A stretch of DNA of 64,000 nt from Tropicibacter sp. Alg240-R139 (GCF_900537075.1 NZ_UNRA01000001.1:1-64000), one strand, 5' to 3'; positions 8,509 to 17,037 are shown, counted from the first letter of the stretch. Notes: generated by a model from the letters alone, not told the origin. Made by a program: numbers and translations.

Positions 8509-9885
8509 ATGACTGGAACCGTTCAGTGTTTCTCGCCGATTGACGGATCGGTTTATCTGGAGCGGCCCTTGGCCAGCTCGAACGAAGCCAAGGCCGCCGC
8601 CGCACGAGCCAAGGCCGCGCAAAAGGCATGGGCCGCGCGTCCCTTGGCCGAGCGTATCGCTCTGGTGCAGGCCGCCGTGGCCGAGGTGGGCAAGACCACC
8701 GACCGCATGGCTGTGGAACTGGCTCATCAGATGGGCCGCCCGGTGCGCTACGGTGGAGAGTTCGGCGGCTTCAACGAACGCGCCAGCCATATGGCAGACA
8801 TCGCACAAAGCGCGCTTGCGCCAATCGTGGTTGAAGACAGCCCAGCCTTCCTGCGCAAGATCGAACACGAAGCGCATGGTGTGGTGTTGGTCGTCGCGCC
8901 CTGGAACTACCCTTACATGACTGCGATCAACACCGTGGCCCCTGCCCTGATCGCGGGCAACACCGTGCTGCTGAAACACGCCGCCCAAACCTTGCAAGTG
9001 GGTGAGCGGATGGCCGAGGCGTTCCACGCTGTCGGCGTGCCCGAAGATGTATTCCAGAACCTGTTCCTGAGCCACGACACCGCGGCCGAGTTGATTTCGG
9101 GCCGTCACGTAAATTTCGTCAACTTCACCGGCTCGGTTCGCGGCGGTCAGGCGATGGAACGCGCGGCTGCGGGCACGTTCACCCCGGTCTCGACAGAACT
9201 GGGCGGCAAGGACCCCGGCTATGTCCGCGCCGACGCCGATCTGGAAGCCGCGGTTGATACGCTGATCGACGGGGCCTTGTTCAATTCCGGCCAATGCTGT
9301 TGCGGGATCGAGCGGATTTATGTGCATGAGAGCCTTTATGACGCTTTTGTCGAAAAAGCGGTGACGTTGGTCAACACCTACAAGCTAGGCAACCCGCTAG
9401 AGGCCGAAACCACCCTGGGCCCGATGGCGCATGTGCGGTTCGCGCAAGAGGTCCGCGCCCAGATCGCCGAGGCCGTGGACGCAGGCGCCGTGGCCCATAT
9501 CGAGACGATGGAGGCCGACGATGGCGGCGCTTATCTGACGCCGCAGATTCTGACCAATGTCTCCCACGACATGCGCGTCATGCGCGACGAGAGCTTTGGC
9601 CCGGTTGTGGGCATCATGAGGGTCTCGAACGACGACGAAGCCATCGCGCTGATGAACGACAGTCCGTTTGGCCTTACCGCCTCGATCTGGACCGCCGACA
9701 CAGACACGGCAAACGCGATCGGCGCACAGCTGGAAACCGGCACCGTCTTCATGAACCGCTGTGATTACCTGGATCCGGCCTTGTGTTGGACCGGCTGCAA
9801 AGACACCGGGCGCGGTGCAGGCTTGTCCGCCTTGGGCTTTCATGCTCTGACGCGGCCCAAATCCTACCACCTGAAAAAGGGCTGA
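8509..9885 (+). CDS. Aldehyde dehydrogenase (NAD(P)-dependent)
   Basis: A 458-residue ALDH. Seen: the Rossmann segment VVAPWNYPYMTAINTVAPAL, FTGSVRGG, the general-base glutamate in STELGGKDPGYV, and the nucleophile region NSGQCCCG with the central cysteine at residue 264. A TTGGAG box precedes the ATG at 8509; an upstream ATG at 8467 lies within the family A repeat. It stops 4 bases before the alcohol dehydrogenase gene. In the proposed pathway it would oxidise a gamma-glutamylated aminoaldehyde to the acid (inference). On sequence alone it is a generic succinate-semialdehyde-type ALDH. Confidence 0.92.
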   Translation: MTGTVQCFSPIDGSVYLERPLASSNEAKAAAARAKAAQKAWAARPLAERIALVQAAVAEVGKTTDRMAVELAHQMGRPVRYGGEFGGFNERASHMADIAQSALAPIVVEDSPAFLRKIEHEAHGVVLVVAPWNYPYMTAINTVAPALIAGNTVLLKHAAQTLQVGERMAEAFHAVGVPEDVFQNLFLSHDTAAELISGRHVNFVNFTGSVRGGQAMERAAAGTFTPVSTELGGKDPGYVRADADLEAAVDTLIDGALFNSGQCCCGIERIYVHESLYDAFVEKAVTLVNTYKLGNPLEAETTLGPMAHVRFAQEVRAQIAEAVDAGAVAHIETMEADDGGAYLTPQILTNVSHDMRVMRDESFGPVVGIMRVSNDDEAIALMNDSPFGLTASIWTADTDTANAIGAQLETGTVFMNRCDYLDPALCWTGCKDTGRGAGLSALGFHALTRPKSYHLKKG

Positions 9886-9889
9886 ACTG

Positions 9890-11035
9890 ATGAAACTTGT
9901 TGGCAACTGGTCCTACCCCACCGCCATGCGCTTTGGCGCGGGCCGCATTTCTGAAATCGCCGACGCCTGCGGCGCGGCTGGCATCACCAAGCCGCTGCTG
10001 GTGACCGACAAAGGCCTGGCTGATCTGCCGATCACGCAAGCCACGCTGGACCTGCTCGAGGCGGCAGGCCTGGGCCGGGCGATTTTCTCGGACGTTGACC
10101 CGAATCCGAACGAGAAAAACGTCGAGGCCGGGCTGGCCGTCTACCGCGAAGGCGGCTTTGACGGGGTCATCGCTTTTGGCGGCGGCTCTGGCCTGGACCT
10201 GGGCAAGACGCTGGCCTTCATGGCCGGCCAGACGCGCCCCCTGTGGGATTTCGAGGATGTTGGCGATTGGTGGACCCGCGCCGACCCCGCAGGCATCCAC
10301 CCCATCGTGGCCGTGCCCACCACTGCTGGCACTGGATCTGAGGTGGGGCGTGCTGGTGTCATCACCAACTCGCTCAGCCACGAGAAAAAGATCATCTTCC
10401 ACCCGCTGATGTTGCCCAAGGTGGTGATCTGCGACCCGGAACTGACCGTGGGGATGCCGAAATTCATCACCGCGGGCACCGGTCTGGATGCGTTCGCGCA
10501 TTGTGTCGAAGCCTTCTGCTCGCCGCATTATCACCCGATGAGCCAAGGCATGGCGCTGGAAGGTATGCGCCTGGTCAAAGACTATCTGCCGCGCGCTTAT
10601 GCAGACGGCACCGACCTAAAGGCGCGCGCGCATATGATGTCAGCGGCGGCCATGGGCGCGACCGCGTTCCAAAAGGGTCTGGGCGCGATCCACGCCCTGT
10701 CGCACCCCATCGGCGCGCATCACCACACGCACCACGGCACCACAAATGCGGTCTGTATGCCCGCTGTTCTGCAGTTCAACCGCCCCGCAGCCGAAGGCGT
10801 GCTGACACAAGCCGCCGCCTATCTGGGTATTGAGGGCGGGTTTGAAGGGTTTGCAGCTTATGTCGACAACCTGAACGAGAGCCTTGGCATTCCCAAGACA
10901 CTGACCGGGTTGGGCGTCACCAATCCCGACTTGGACATATTGGTGCGCGATGCGCTCAACGACCCGTCAACCGGCGGCAACCCGGTAGAAATGACGCCCG
11001 AGAACACCCGTGCCCTGTTCGAAGCGATCCTCTGA
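9890..11035 (+). CDS. Iron-containing alcohol dehydrogenase
   Basis: A 381-residue group III (PF00465) alcohol dehydrogenase. It has the nucleotide motif FGGGSGLDLGKTLAF, the AVPTTAGTGSEV signature, and metal-binding histidines in GLDAFAHCVEAF, HALSHPIGAHHH and THHGTTNAV. It is the last gene of the RpiR-controlled operon and follows the ALDH by only 4 bases. A role in oxidising an alcohol group on the imported or glutamylated substrate is inferred. A hairpin follows 43 bases after the stop. Confidence 0.92.
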   Translation: MKLVGNWSYPTAMRFGAGRISEIADACGAAGITKPLLVTDKGLADLPITQATLDLLEAAGLGRAIFSDVDPNPNEKNVEAGLAVYREGGFDGVIAFGGGSGLDLGKTLAFMAGQTRPLWDFEDVGDWWTRADPAGIHPIVAVPTTAGTGSEVGRAGVITNSLSHEKKIIFHPLMLPKVVICDPELTVGMPKFITAGTGLDAFAHCVEAFCSPHYHPMSQGMALEGMRLVKDYLPRAYADGTDLKARAHMMSAAAMGATAFQKGLGAIHALSHPIGAHHHTHHGTTNAVCMPAVLQFNRPAAEGVLTQAAAYLGIEGGFEGFAAYVDNLNESLGIPKTLTGLGVTNPDLDILVRDALNDPSTGGNPVEMTPENTRALFEAIL

Positions 11036-11078
11036 CCAACGCTGAATTCACCTGTGTTAATTGAAGTTCCCGCTTGCG

Positions 11079-11102
11079 GCCCCAACCAGCACCGGTTGGG
11101 GC
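11079..11102 (+). terminator. Terminator-like hairpin after the ADH gene
   Basis: Arms GCCCCAACC (11079-11087) and GGTTGGGGC (11094-11102) form a perfect 9-bp stem with a 6-base loop, followed by AGCATTTTCT. The T-run is short, so termination may be only partial. Confidence 0.65.
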
Positions 11103-11274
11103 AGCATTTTCTATGCACGCCCACGCAACGGTCCCCCACGCCGGGTGGCTGTGTTCGCGCCGCAACAACATCACCATTTTCAACCCTGGGGTATTTCGCC
11201 CTTGGATCAATGTGATAGTTGGTAAGAAAACGCACTAAAGTGCTAATAAACAAAAGCATAATTGGAGCAGGTCC

Positions 11275-11994
11275 ATGAGAAATTCGATCCTGGCAGCCCT
11301 CGGGCTGACCGTTGCGCTCGCGCAATCCACCGCAGCCGCAGAATTGGTTGGTGGCTATGTCGATCTTGGCTATTCCGCCTTCACAGACAACACACGCCTA
11401 TCCAAACGCTCGCTGACCGGTTCGGGCGAGGTTGCCTTTACCCGCACCTTTGGCCTGCAAGCCGATCTGGGTCTGTATGACCTGAACGTGGTCAGCGAGG
11501 TCGGAACCAATGTGACCCTGCACGGCAATTTCCACGTGGGTGATTTCACCTCGCTTGGTGTTTTTGCTGGGCGCGACAACCTCAACAACCAGGGCGTGAA
11601 CTTTTACGGCGTCGAGGCGGGCCACGAAACAGGCCGCGTTGAATTCGAAGGCTACGCATCCGTCGCCGACGCGGCAGGAAACAACGGCAGCAATGGTACC
11701 CTGGCTGGCCTGCAAATTCGGGGCAACATCAACGAATCCTGGCGCCTAAAAGCCAACGTCGACTACATCGACGCGCGCAATGGCGTTGACGCAACCCGTT
11801 ACAGCATCGGCGCGGATTACGACTTTGGTCAGGGCGGTGCGTTCTACGCCGAAGCGGGCGGATTTGACGCCAACGCAGGCACCGCGGGCGCAAACGAGGC
11901 TTTTGTCGGCTTTGGCCTGCGCTACAATCTGGGCACCAAGCGCGGCACCACATTTGGCCGTCGCGGGTTCTTGGACAAGCTGCCCGGCCTCTGA
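11275..11994 (+). CDS. Exported beta-barrel-like protein, paralogue 1
   Basis: A 239-residue protein with a signal peptide (about 22 residues, ending STAAA-EL). Its body alternates short hydrophobic and polar strands rich in Gly, Asp, Asn and aromatic residues, as in small outer-membrane barrels or porin-like proteins. It ends TTFGRRGFLDKLPGL. The next gene encodes a protein of the same length with the same layout and C-terminus (TTFGRRAILDRLPGM), so they are tandem duplicates that have diverged. I do not recognise a named family. It lacks the terminal aromatic residue typical of BAM-assembled barrels. Confidence 0.75.
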   Translation: MRNSILAALGLTVALAQSTAAAELVGGYVDLGYSAFTDNTRLSKRSLTGSGEVAFTRTFGLQADLGLYDLNVVSEVGTNVTLHGNFHVGDFTSLGVFAGRDNLNNQGVNFYGVEAGHETGRVEFEGYASVADAAGNNGSNGTLAGLQIRGNINESWRLKANVDYIDARNGVDATRYSIGADYDFGQGGAFYAEAGGFDANAGTAGANEAFVGFGLRYNLGTKRGTTFGRRGFLDKLPGL

Positions 11995-12167
11995 TCCATC
12001 TGTGGCGTCGGCGCCTCGGGTGGCGTCGACGATTCCCCCATAACCTTTAACACTTTACCTGATTCGCTCCGTGCATTAGATTGTGCCTATCAGAGCGCGC
12101 AAAGCGCCGTGCAGAGATGCACAACACAATCCCGTGCGGATATGCACGAGGCAAAGGAGCAGAACAT

Positions 12168-12878
12168 ATGAAACCCCATGCGGTGGCGGCGGTGCTTGCC
12201 ATGGGGCTCGTCCCGATCAGCGCGAACGCTCAGGCAATCAGCGGCGCAAATGTTGACGTGTCCCACTATCAGTTCACCAACAACTCCAAAGGCACGCGCC
12301 AGGCGCTGCGCGGGTCCTTTGAACTTGGTCTCAGCGATACATTCTCGACCCAGATCGATTTGGGCTATTACCGGTTTGGCCAAAGCAACACATCTGGCCA
12401 CAGCGCCACTTTGCACGGCGTCTATCAGTTTGACTACGGCGGTGCCGTGGGCGCCTTTTGGGGCACCGAGGACGAGAACACCATCGACCGAAATTTCTAT
12501 GGGCTCGAAGCCATCTACGACTTCACCGGCATGACGGTCGAAGGGTATTTTTCGCGCGGGCGAGTGCAGGGCCAGAACGCCACTCTGCTGGGTGCTAAGA
12601 TCAGCAGTGATGTGGGCACAAATCTGAACCTAAACGCGCAGGTCGACTATATGAACAACAAAACCGGCTCGGACCTGACCCGTCTGGCCATTGGCGCTGA
12701 CTATGAACTGGGCAGCGGCGTGGCGCTCTATGGCGAGCTGGGCAACGGCAACGCCCGCGTCGCCAATTTCAGCTCCAGCGACGCCTTCATCGGATTTGGC
12801 ATGAAGTTCAACCTGGGCGACCGCCCCGGCACCACTTTTGGCCGACGCGCTATTCTGGATCGCCTGCCAGGCATGTAA
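12168..12878 (+). CDS. Exported beta-barrel-like protein, paralogue 2
   Basis: A 236-residue product. The ATG at 12168 follows AAAGGAG with good spacing and opens a signal peptide (cleavage near SANAQA). Repeated strand-like segments (IDLGYYRFGQ, HGVYQFDYGG, LNAQVDYMNN, IGADYELGSG) align with paralogue 1, including the shared end TTFGRR..LD.LPG. It probably resides in the outer membrane or periplasm; function unknown. The 173 bp between the two genes leave room for a separate promoter. A GC-rich hairpin with a TTTTT tail follows. Confidence 0.75.
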   Translation: MKPHAVAAVLAMGLVPISANAQAISGANVDVSHYQFTNNSKGTRQALRGSFELGLSDTFSTQIDLGYYRFGQSNTSGHSATLHGVYQFDYGGAVGAFWGTEDENTIDRNFYGLEAIYDFTGMTVEGYFSRGRVQGQNATLLGAKISSDVGTNLNLNAQVDYMNNKTGSDLTRLAIGADYELGSGVALYGELGNGNARVANFSSSDAFIGFGMKFNLGDRPGTTFGRRAILDRLPGM

Positions 12879-12910
12879 ATCCGACGCACTGCCAATCAAA
12901 CAATTTCAGG

Positions 12911-12945
12911 TCGCCGCGGCTCCCCGCAGCGGCCATTTTTGCCGT
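12911..12945 (+). terminator. Rho-independent terminator after barrel paralogue 2
   Basis: A GC-rich imperfect stem (GCCGCGG against CCGCAGCGGC) around 12912-12933 is followed by CATTTTTG. It ends the tandem paralogue unit before the restriction-modification genes. Confidence 0.65.
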
Positions 12946-13104
12946 TCGGTTTTGACAATGCCAAGAAAATCTTCAATTCAAGTCGTCTAATTCGAAAAAT
13001 GATGCCCCCATTTCACAAACGACAACCCCCATTTGGTTGATCAAAACAAGCCAGTCAAACGACCCGCATGGACTTGTATTTTCGCCACCAACCCTCCCCG
13101 GGTG

Positions 13105-13133
13105 TTGACATTTTGTTCTCTATCTCGCGATAG
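13105..13133 (+). promoter_or_regulatory. Promoter of the R-M pair with a dyad over the -10
   Basis: TTGACA (13105-13110), a 17-base spacer and CGATAG (13128-13133) make a sigma-70-type promoter. The dyad CTATC-TCGC-GATAG (13120-13133) overlaps its -10. Such a dyad could be an autoregulatory site for the methyltransferase; no separate controller gene is present. Confidence 0.5.
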
Positions 13134-13161
13134 TCGGTGAAAATCAAAACAGGGGCATCTT

Positions 13162-14133
13162 ATGCAGGGGAAACTGACATCACTGGAGCTGTGCGCGGGC
13201 GCCGGTGGTCAGGCCTTGGGCATCGAACGAGCCGGGTTTGGGCATGAAGCCATGGTCGAGGTCGACAAGTGGTGTCGCCAGACCCTGTCGCTGAACCGCC
13301 CCCAATGGAATGTTATCGAGGGCGAGCAGGCCGATCTGACCAATTTTGACGCGCGCCCCTTTGCCGGGGTTGATCTGGTGGCCGGTGGCGTACCCTGCCC
13401 CCCATTTTCCAAGGCAGGCAAACAACTGGGCGCTGCCGATGAACGAGACCTGTTCCCCGAAGCTTTGCGTGTCGTGGACGAGGTACGTCCCAAAGCTGTG
13501 ATGCTGGAAAATGTACGTGGCTTCATGGATGCGGTGTTCCACGACTATCGGCAAAAGCTGAAGTCGCAGCTCAAAAAGATGGGATACAGCTTTGTTGACT
13601 GGCATCTCTACAACGCCAGTGATTTTGGCGTGTCGCAATTGCGCCCTCGGGTGGTGATCGTTGCAGTGCGGGATGAGTTTGCAGACAAGTTCGAATGGCC
13701 CAAAGGCGGTGATATGCAGCCGCCCAGCGTGGGCCACCTGCTGCATGACCTGATGGGCGCGCGGGGCTGGACCGGCGTGGACCGCTGGCGCGATGGCGCC
13801 GATGAAATTGCGCCGACCATCGTCGGTGGGTCAAAAAAGCATGGCGGCCCGGATCTGGGCCCAACCCGCGCCCGGCGCGCGTGGGAGGTTTTGGGCGTCA
13901 ACGGCAAATCTATCGCCGAAGAAGCACCTGATCCCGATTTTGAGGGTCTGCCACGGCTGACCGTCCGTATGGTGGCTCGCATTCAGGGGTTCCCGGATGA
14001 CTGGCAATTTGCCGGGCGCAAGACCAATGCCTATCGACAGGTGGGCAACGCCTTTCCGCCGCCCGTGGCCGAAGCTGTAGCGCGCAACGTCAAAGCGGCG
14101 ATCACCGCGCGGCGCCTGTACGCGGTTGCCTGA
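13162..14133 (+). CDS. DNA (cytosine-5) methyltransferase of an NgoMIV-like R-M system
   Basis: A 323-residue C5-MTase. Motif I is LELCAGAGGQALGIERAGF, motif IV is GGVPCPPFSKAG with the catalytic Cys79, motif VI is LENVRGF, and the C-terminal motifs IX-X include RQVGNAFPPPVAEAVA. The ATG at 13162 has AGGGG upstream. The next gene, 2 bases after the stop, encodes a nuclease closely resembling NgoMIV, so this enzyme should protect GCCGGC by methylating a cytosine. The specificity is inferred from the partner, not from the target-recognition domain itself. Confidence 0.93.
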   Translation: MQGKLTSLELCAGAGGQALGIERAGFGHEAMVEVDKWCRQTLSLNRPQWNVIEGEQADLTNFDARPFAGVDLVAGGVPCPPFSKAGKQLGAADERDLFPEALRVVDEVRPKAVMLENVRGFMDAVFHDYRQKLKSQLKKMGYSFVDWHLYNASDFGVSQLRPRVVIVAVRDEFADKFEWPKGGDMQPPSVGHLLHDLMGARGWTGVDRWRDGADEIAPTIVGGSKKHGGPDLGPTRARRAWEVLGVNGKSIAEEAPDPDFEGLPRLTVRMVARIQGFPDDWQFAGRKTNAYRQVGNAFPPPVAEAVARNVKAAITARRLYAVA

Positions 14134-14135
14134 AC

Positions 14136-14972
14136 ATGACCTGGCTGCGCGATGCGCGGGCGCGGTTTCATGCCAACTGCCTGTCCGGTCCGATCACTGA
14201 AACACGCGGTGTTCCGTCCGTGGCGGATGTCTCCAACGCGTCGAGCCGGGCAATCGCTACGGCCATGGTGGCCAAGATCGGCCCACTGATCAGCCACGCC
14301 GAGAAACCGGCCGGGCAAACCGCCGGCAGCCTGTTCGAGGCGGCATGTCAGGTTTTTTTGGCCGAATGCTTCGAGCAGTTCGCGCATCTGCGGCCCGGAC
14401 GGTTTTCGGTCGAACGCGGGCAGCCGATCTCGCGCTACGCGCAGTATGCCCACCTGGACGAACTGCGCGCGTTGGCCGATGCGAGCCGGACGCTTAAGAC
14501 GCATCTGGGCACAGATTACCTGATCAAACCGGATGTGGTCGTCGTGCGCGGCGCCGAAACGGATGCAGTAATCAACCAGTCTGAAACGCTGGTGGATGGA
14601 AGCATTGCCGAGAACACAGGCCTGCGTCAGACCAATGGGGCACGGGCGACGTTGCATGCCTCGGTCAGTTGCAAACTGACGATCCGATCGGATCGGGTAC
14701 AGAACACGCGATCCGAGGCATTGAACCTGATCCGTAACCGCAAAGGTCGACTGCCGCATATCGTGGCGGTCACGGCCGAACCAGTGCCCTCGCGGATCGC
14801 GGCGATTGCCCTGGGAACCGGGGATATGGACTGCGTCTATCATTTTGCACTGCCTGAATTGGTGGCGACCCTGCGCGAGCAGGAGCGAAACACGCTGGAA
14901 CTGGTCGAAACGATGATCGACGGGCAGCGCCTCAGGGACATTTCGGATCTGCCTCTGGACTTGGTGGTTTAG
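14136..14972 (+). CDS. NgoMIV-like type II restriction endonuclease (predicted GCCGGC)
   Basis: A 278-residue nuclease strongly resembling NgoMIV as I recall it. Shared features are the active-site PD...SxxK pattern (D133 in IKPDVVV; K180 in SVSCK), the base-reading TIRSDR block (R184-D186-R187), and long conserved stretches such as NLIRNRKGRLPHIVAV and the C-terminus DISDLPLDL. NgoMIV-family enzymes act as tetramers and cut G^CCGGC. The gene starts 2 bases after the methyltransferase without a strong ribosome-binding site, suggesting coupled and limited translation. All catalytic and recognition residues I can identify are intact, so it looks functional. Confidence 0.92.
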   Translation: MTWLRDARARFHANCLSGPITETRGVPSVADVSNASSRAIATAMVAKIGPLISHAEKPAGQTAGSLFEAACQVFLAECFEQFAHLRPGRFSVERGQPISRYAQYAHLDELRALADASRTLKTHLGTDYLIKPDVVVVRGAETDAVINQSETLVDGSIAENTGLRQTNGARATLHASVSCKLTIRSDRVQNTRSEALNLIRNRKGRLPHIVAVTAEPVPSRIAAIALGTGDMDCVYHFALPELVATLREQERNTLELVETMIDGQRLRDISDLPLDLVV

Positions 14973-14982
14973 CGATCAGGGG

Positions 14983-15066
14983 GGCGCTCCCGCCCGTCGT
15001 CGATGTTTCTGACGAAACACCTCCTCCCGTTGGGCCGGGCACTGCGCTTTGCGCAGTGCCCGGCCC
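14983..15066 (+). repeat. Structured intergenic repeat, family B, copy 1
   Basis: A conserved lead GGCGCTCCCGCCCGTC, then about 30 bases, then a perfect 16-bp stem with arms GGGCCGGGCACTGCGC (15032-15047) and its complement (15051-15066) and loop TTT. It sits 10 bases behind the restriction gene. The second copy at 29455 keeps the lead but has a different stem sequence that still pairs. Confidence 0.8.
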
Positions 15067-15144
15067 AAAGCCGCTAGCGGTGCCGACGCAGTCGAGATCG
15101 CTCGGGTGCGGGAGTTCCTCGACAATTGAATCCCGACGCTGCAT

Positions 15145-15686
15145 TCAGTCGCGAAAGGGGTCTGCCAGTACTTCCTCGGGCTGTGGGACCACACGGCGTA
15201 CGGCGCGTAAAAGACGCGGGCGTTGACGGTGCCCCGCCTCGATATGAGAGCGCACGGCGGCCTGGGCTGCGGCCAAATTTCGGTCGTGCAAGGCGCGCAA
15301 AAATGCCGCGTGCTCGCCAACGGAATCGGTGGCGCGGGTGCGGCGACGCGGGTGGGGTCGGATAGGATGATAGGGCCCAGGATCAGCAGCGTTTTCTGCA
15401 ACCCTGCGATGGCCTTGATCAGAAGGCGGTTCTTGGCCGCATTCAACAGCGTCAGCTGTGAAATTGCCAGTTCATTTGAAAGGCTAACGTCTTATCCCCA
15501 CATTCCGCTATATCGACGTTCAATGCCTCCAGTTCAGCCAGCTCGACGTCCGAGACCGTGCGCAGCCATTCGCGGCGCCGTGCCTTCGCGTACGGGCCTG
15601 CGGCTGTGCTCAAGCCGGGCGCCCAGTTCGGTTTCAGTCACCCGGCCCCCGGCTCGCAAGGTGCCGTTGCGGATGTCATCCGGCAT
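15145..15686 (-). pseudogene. Broken GntR-family (FCD) regulator
   Basis: Fragments of one GntR/FCD regulator appear in order across different reverse frames. They are an N-terminal piece starting MPDDIRNGTLRAGGRVTETE, then SDVELAELEALNVDIAE and KTLAFQMNWQFHS, then NAAKNRLLIKAIAGLQKTLL, and finally RATDSVGEHAAFLRALHDRN and VRSHIEAG ending in a TGA at 15145. The HTH core is degraded, and stop codons and at least two frameshifts separate the pieces. The gene is therefore dead. It is divergent from the AbrB-type membrane protein, its likely former target. Between 15067 and 15144 I see nothing. Confidence 0.85.
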
Positions 15687-15784
15687 CCCAGACTAAGCAA
15701 TGGCGGCTGACGAGTTTTCTTTTCGCACCATGTTGCTCATAAAGTGCTGCTCAAACCGTGTTGCTCATGTGCGGTGACCTTGGA

Positions 15785-15828
15785 TTGACACAATTGCATC
15801 CAATTGCATACGACTGAATACACAATTG
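15785..15828 (+). promoter_or_regulatory. Promoter region with CAATTGCAT direct repeats
   Basis: TTGACA at 15785-15790 is followed by two direct copies of CAATTGCAT (15791-15799 and 15801-15809) and a further CACAATTG (15821-15828). These AT-rich repeats lie between the dead GntR gene and the AbrB-type gene and may be the orphaned operator of that regulator. The -10 element is not clear. Confidence 0.4.
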
Positions 15829-15848
15829 CCAGAGTCTGAGACCCGCCC

Positions 15849-16880
15849 ATGTCCCTGCCCCCACGATTGGCAACCATAGCAATCGCTGCCATAGGTGCGG
15901 CGGTGTTTTGGGCGCTAAAGCTGCCACTGCCATTTCTGTTTGGCCCGATGTGCACGTGCCTGATTGCCGCCCTGACCGGTGTACCGCTCAAGGGTATCAA
16001 CGTCGTCTCGACTTCGGCCCGTACAGTTCTGGGGATCGCAGTGGGCAGCGCCATCACGGTGGATCTGATGATGAAGCTGCCGGATATGTCTGTCACCTTG
16101 GGCATCATGGTTGCCTACATCGTTTTAATCGCAATCATCGGCGTGCCGTTCTTTACGCGGGTCTGCGGTTTTGACCGGGTCACGGCCTATTTCAGCGCCA
16201 TGCCGGGCGGGCTGCAGGACATGATCCTGTTCGGACAAGAGGCTGGTGGCAACGTGCGCGCCCTATCGCTGATCCATGTGACCCGTGTCCTGGTGATCGT
16301 CTCGATCGCACCCTTCGTCCTGACCGAGTTCTACGGCGTTTCGCTCACAGGAGCCGTGGGTGCGCCAGTGGGAGACATCCCGCCAGCACAGCTGGTGCTG
16401 ATGGTGGTCATCGCAATAGCAGGCTGGCAAGGGGGCGAGCGGCTCGGCCTGTTTGGAGCGGCGATCTTAGGGCCCTTGATCCTTGGAGCAGTGGCTACGC
16501 TTTTGGGGATACTGACCTTTCGCCCCCCGGCCGAGGCGATCTTTGTGGCTCAATTTGTGATCGGCATGGGGCTGGGCGTATCGTACACCGGCATCACCGC
16601 GAGTGAACTGCGCCATATCGTGCTGTCCGGCATCGCATTTGTCATTGTGCTGGCGGTAATGGCGGCAGGGATCACCCAAGGTGTCGTTGCGATGGGGCTA
16701 GCGGACCCTGTCGAAGCTTTCCTGGCCTTTTCACCAGGCGGACAAGCCGAGATGACAGTTCTGGCGCTAGCCGTGGGCGCAGATCTGGGATTTGTGGTTT
16801 TACACCACCTCGTGCGGATGGTGGTCGTCATAGCAGGGGCTCCCGTCGCCGCGCGGATTTACCTGGACGAAAAAGAATGA
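15849..16880 (+). CDS. AbrB-family (PF05145) integral membrane protein
   Basis: A 343-residue, highly hydrophobic protein made of two similar halves. Each carries the diagnostic FS.(M)PGG sequence: YFSAMPGGLQDMILFG in the first half and AFSPGGQAEMTVLA in the second, each followed by a hydrophobic helix pair ending in H(V/L)(T/V)R. PF05145 proteins (sometimes called AbrB or putative ammonia monooxygenase) are uncharacterised membrane proteins usually linked to GntR or transport genes. The dead GntR gene next door suggests it is no longer regulated as before. Transport function is only inferred. Confidence 0.88.
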   Translation: MSLPPRLATIAIAAIGAAVFWALKLPLPFLFGPMCTCLIAALTGVPLKGINVVSTSARTVLGIAVGSAITVDLMMKLPDMSVTLGIMVAYIVLIAIIGVPFFTRVCGFDRVTAYFSAMPGGLQDMILFGQEAGGNVRALSLIHVTRVLVIVSIAPFVLTEFYGVSLTGAVGAPVGDIPPAQLVLMVVIAIAGWQGGERLGLFGAAILGPLILGAVATLLGILTFRPPAEAIFVAQFVIGMGLGVSYTGITASELRHIVLSGIAFVIVLAVMAAGITQGVVAMGLADPVEAFLAFSPGGQAEMTVLALAVGADLGFVVLHHLVRMVVVIAGAPVAARIYLDEKE

Positions 16881-16937
16881 AAAACTGTGCCTTTCCCTCT
16901 TGCGTCTACCTTTCAGCTTGGGTAAATCCGCGCCTAC

Positions 16938-17013
<76 letters not shown>

Positions 17014-17037
17014 TTTTCCCTTAAGAATTCAAATTGT

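Noticed and set aside
13162-14972. Avoidance of GCCGGC in the window as proof of an active system
   Set aside because: GCCGGC occurs several times in the window (for example near 10223 and 41200), so avoidance is not evident by eye; methylation protects sites anyway.
15223-15696. Forward frame of 157 codons in the decayed region
   Set aside because: The complementary strand shows ordered remains of a GntR regulator; the forward frame has no recognisable features.
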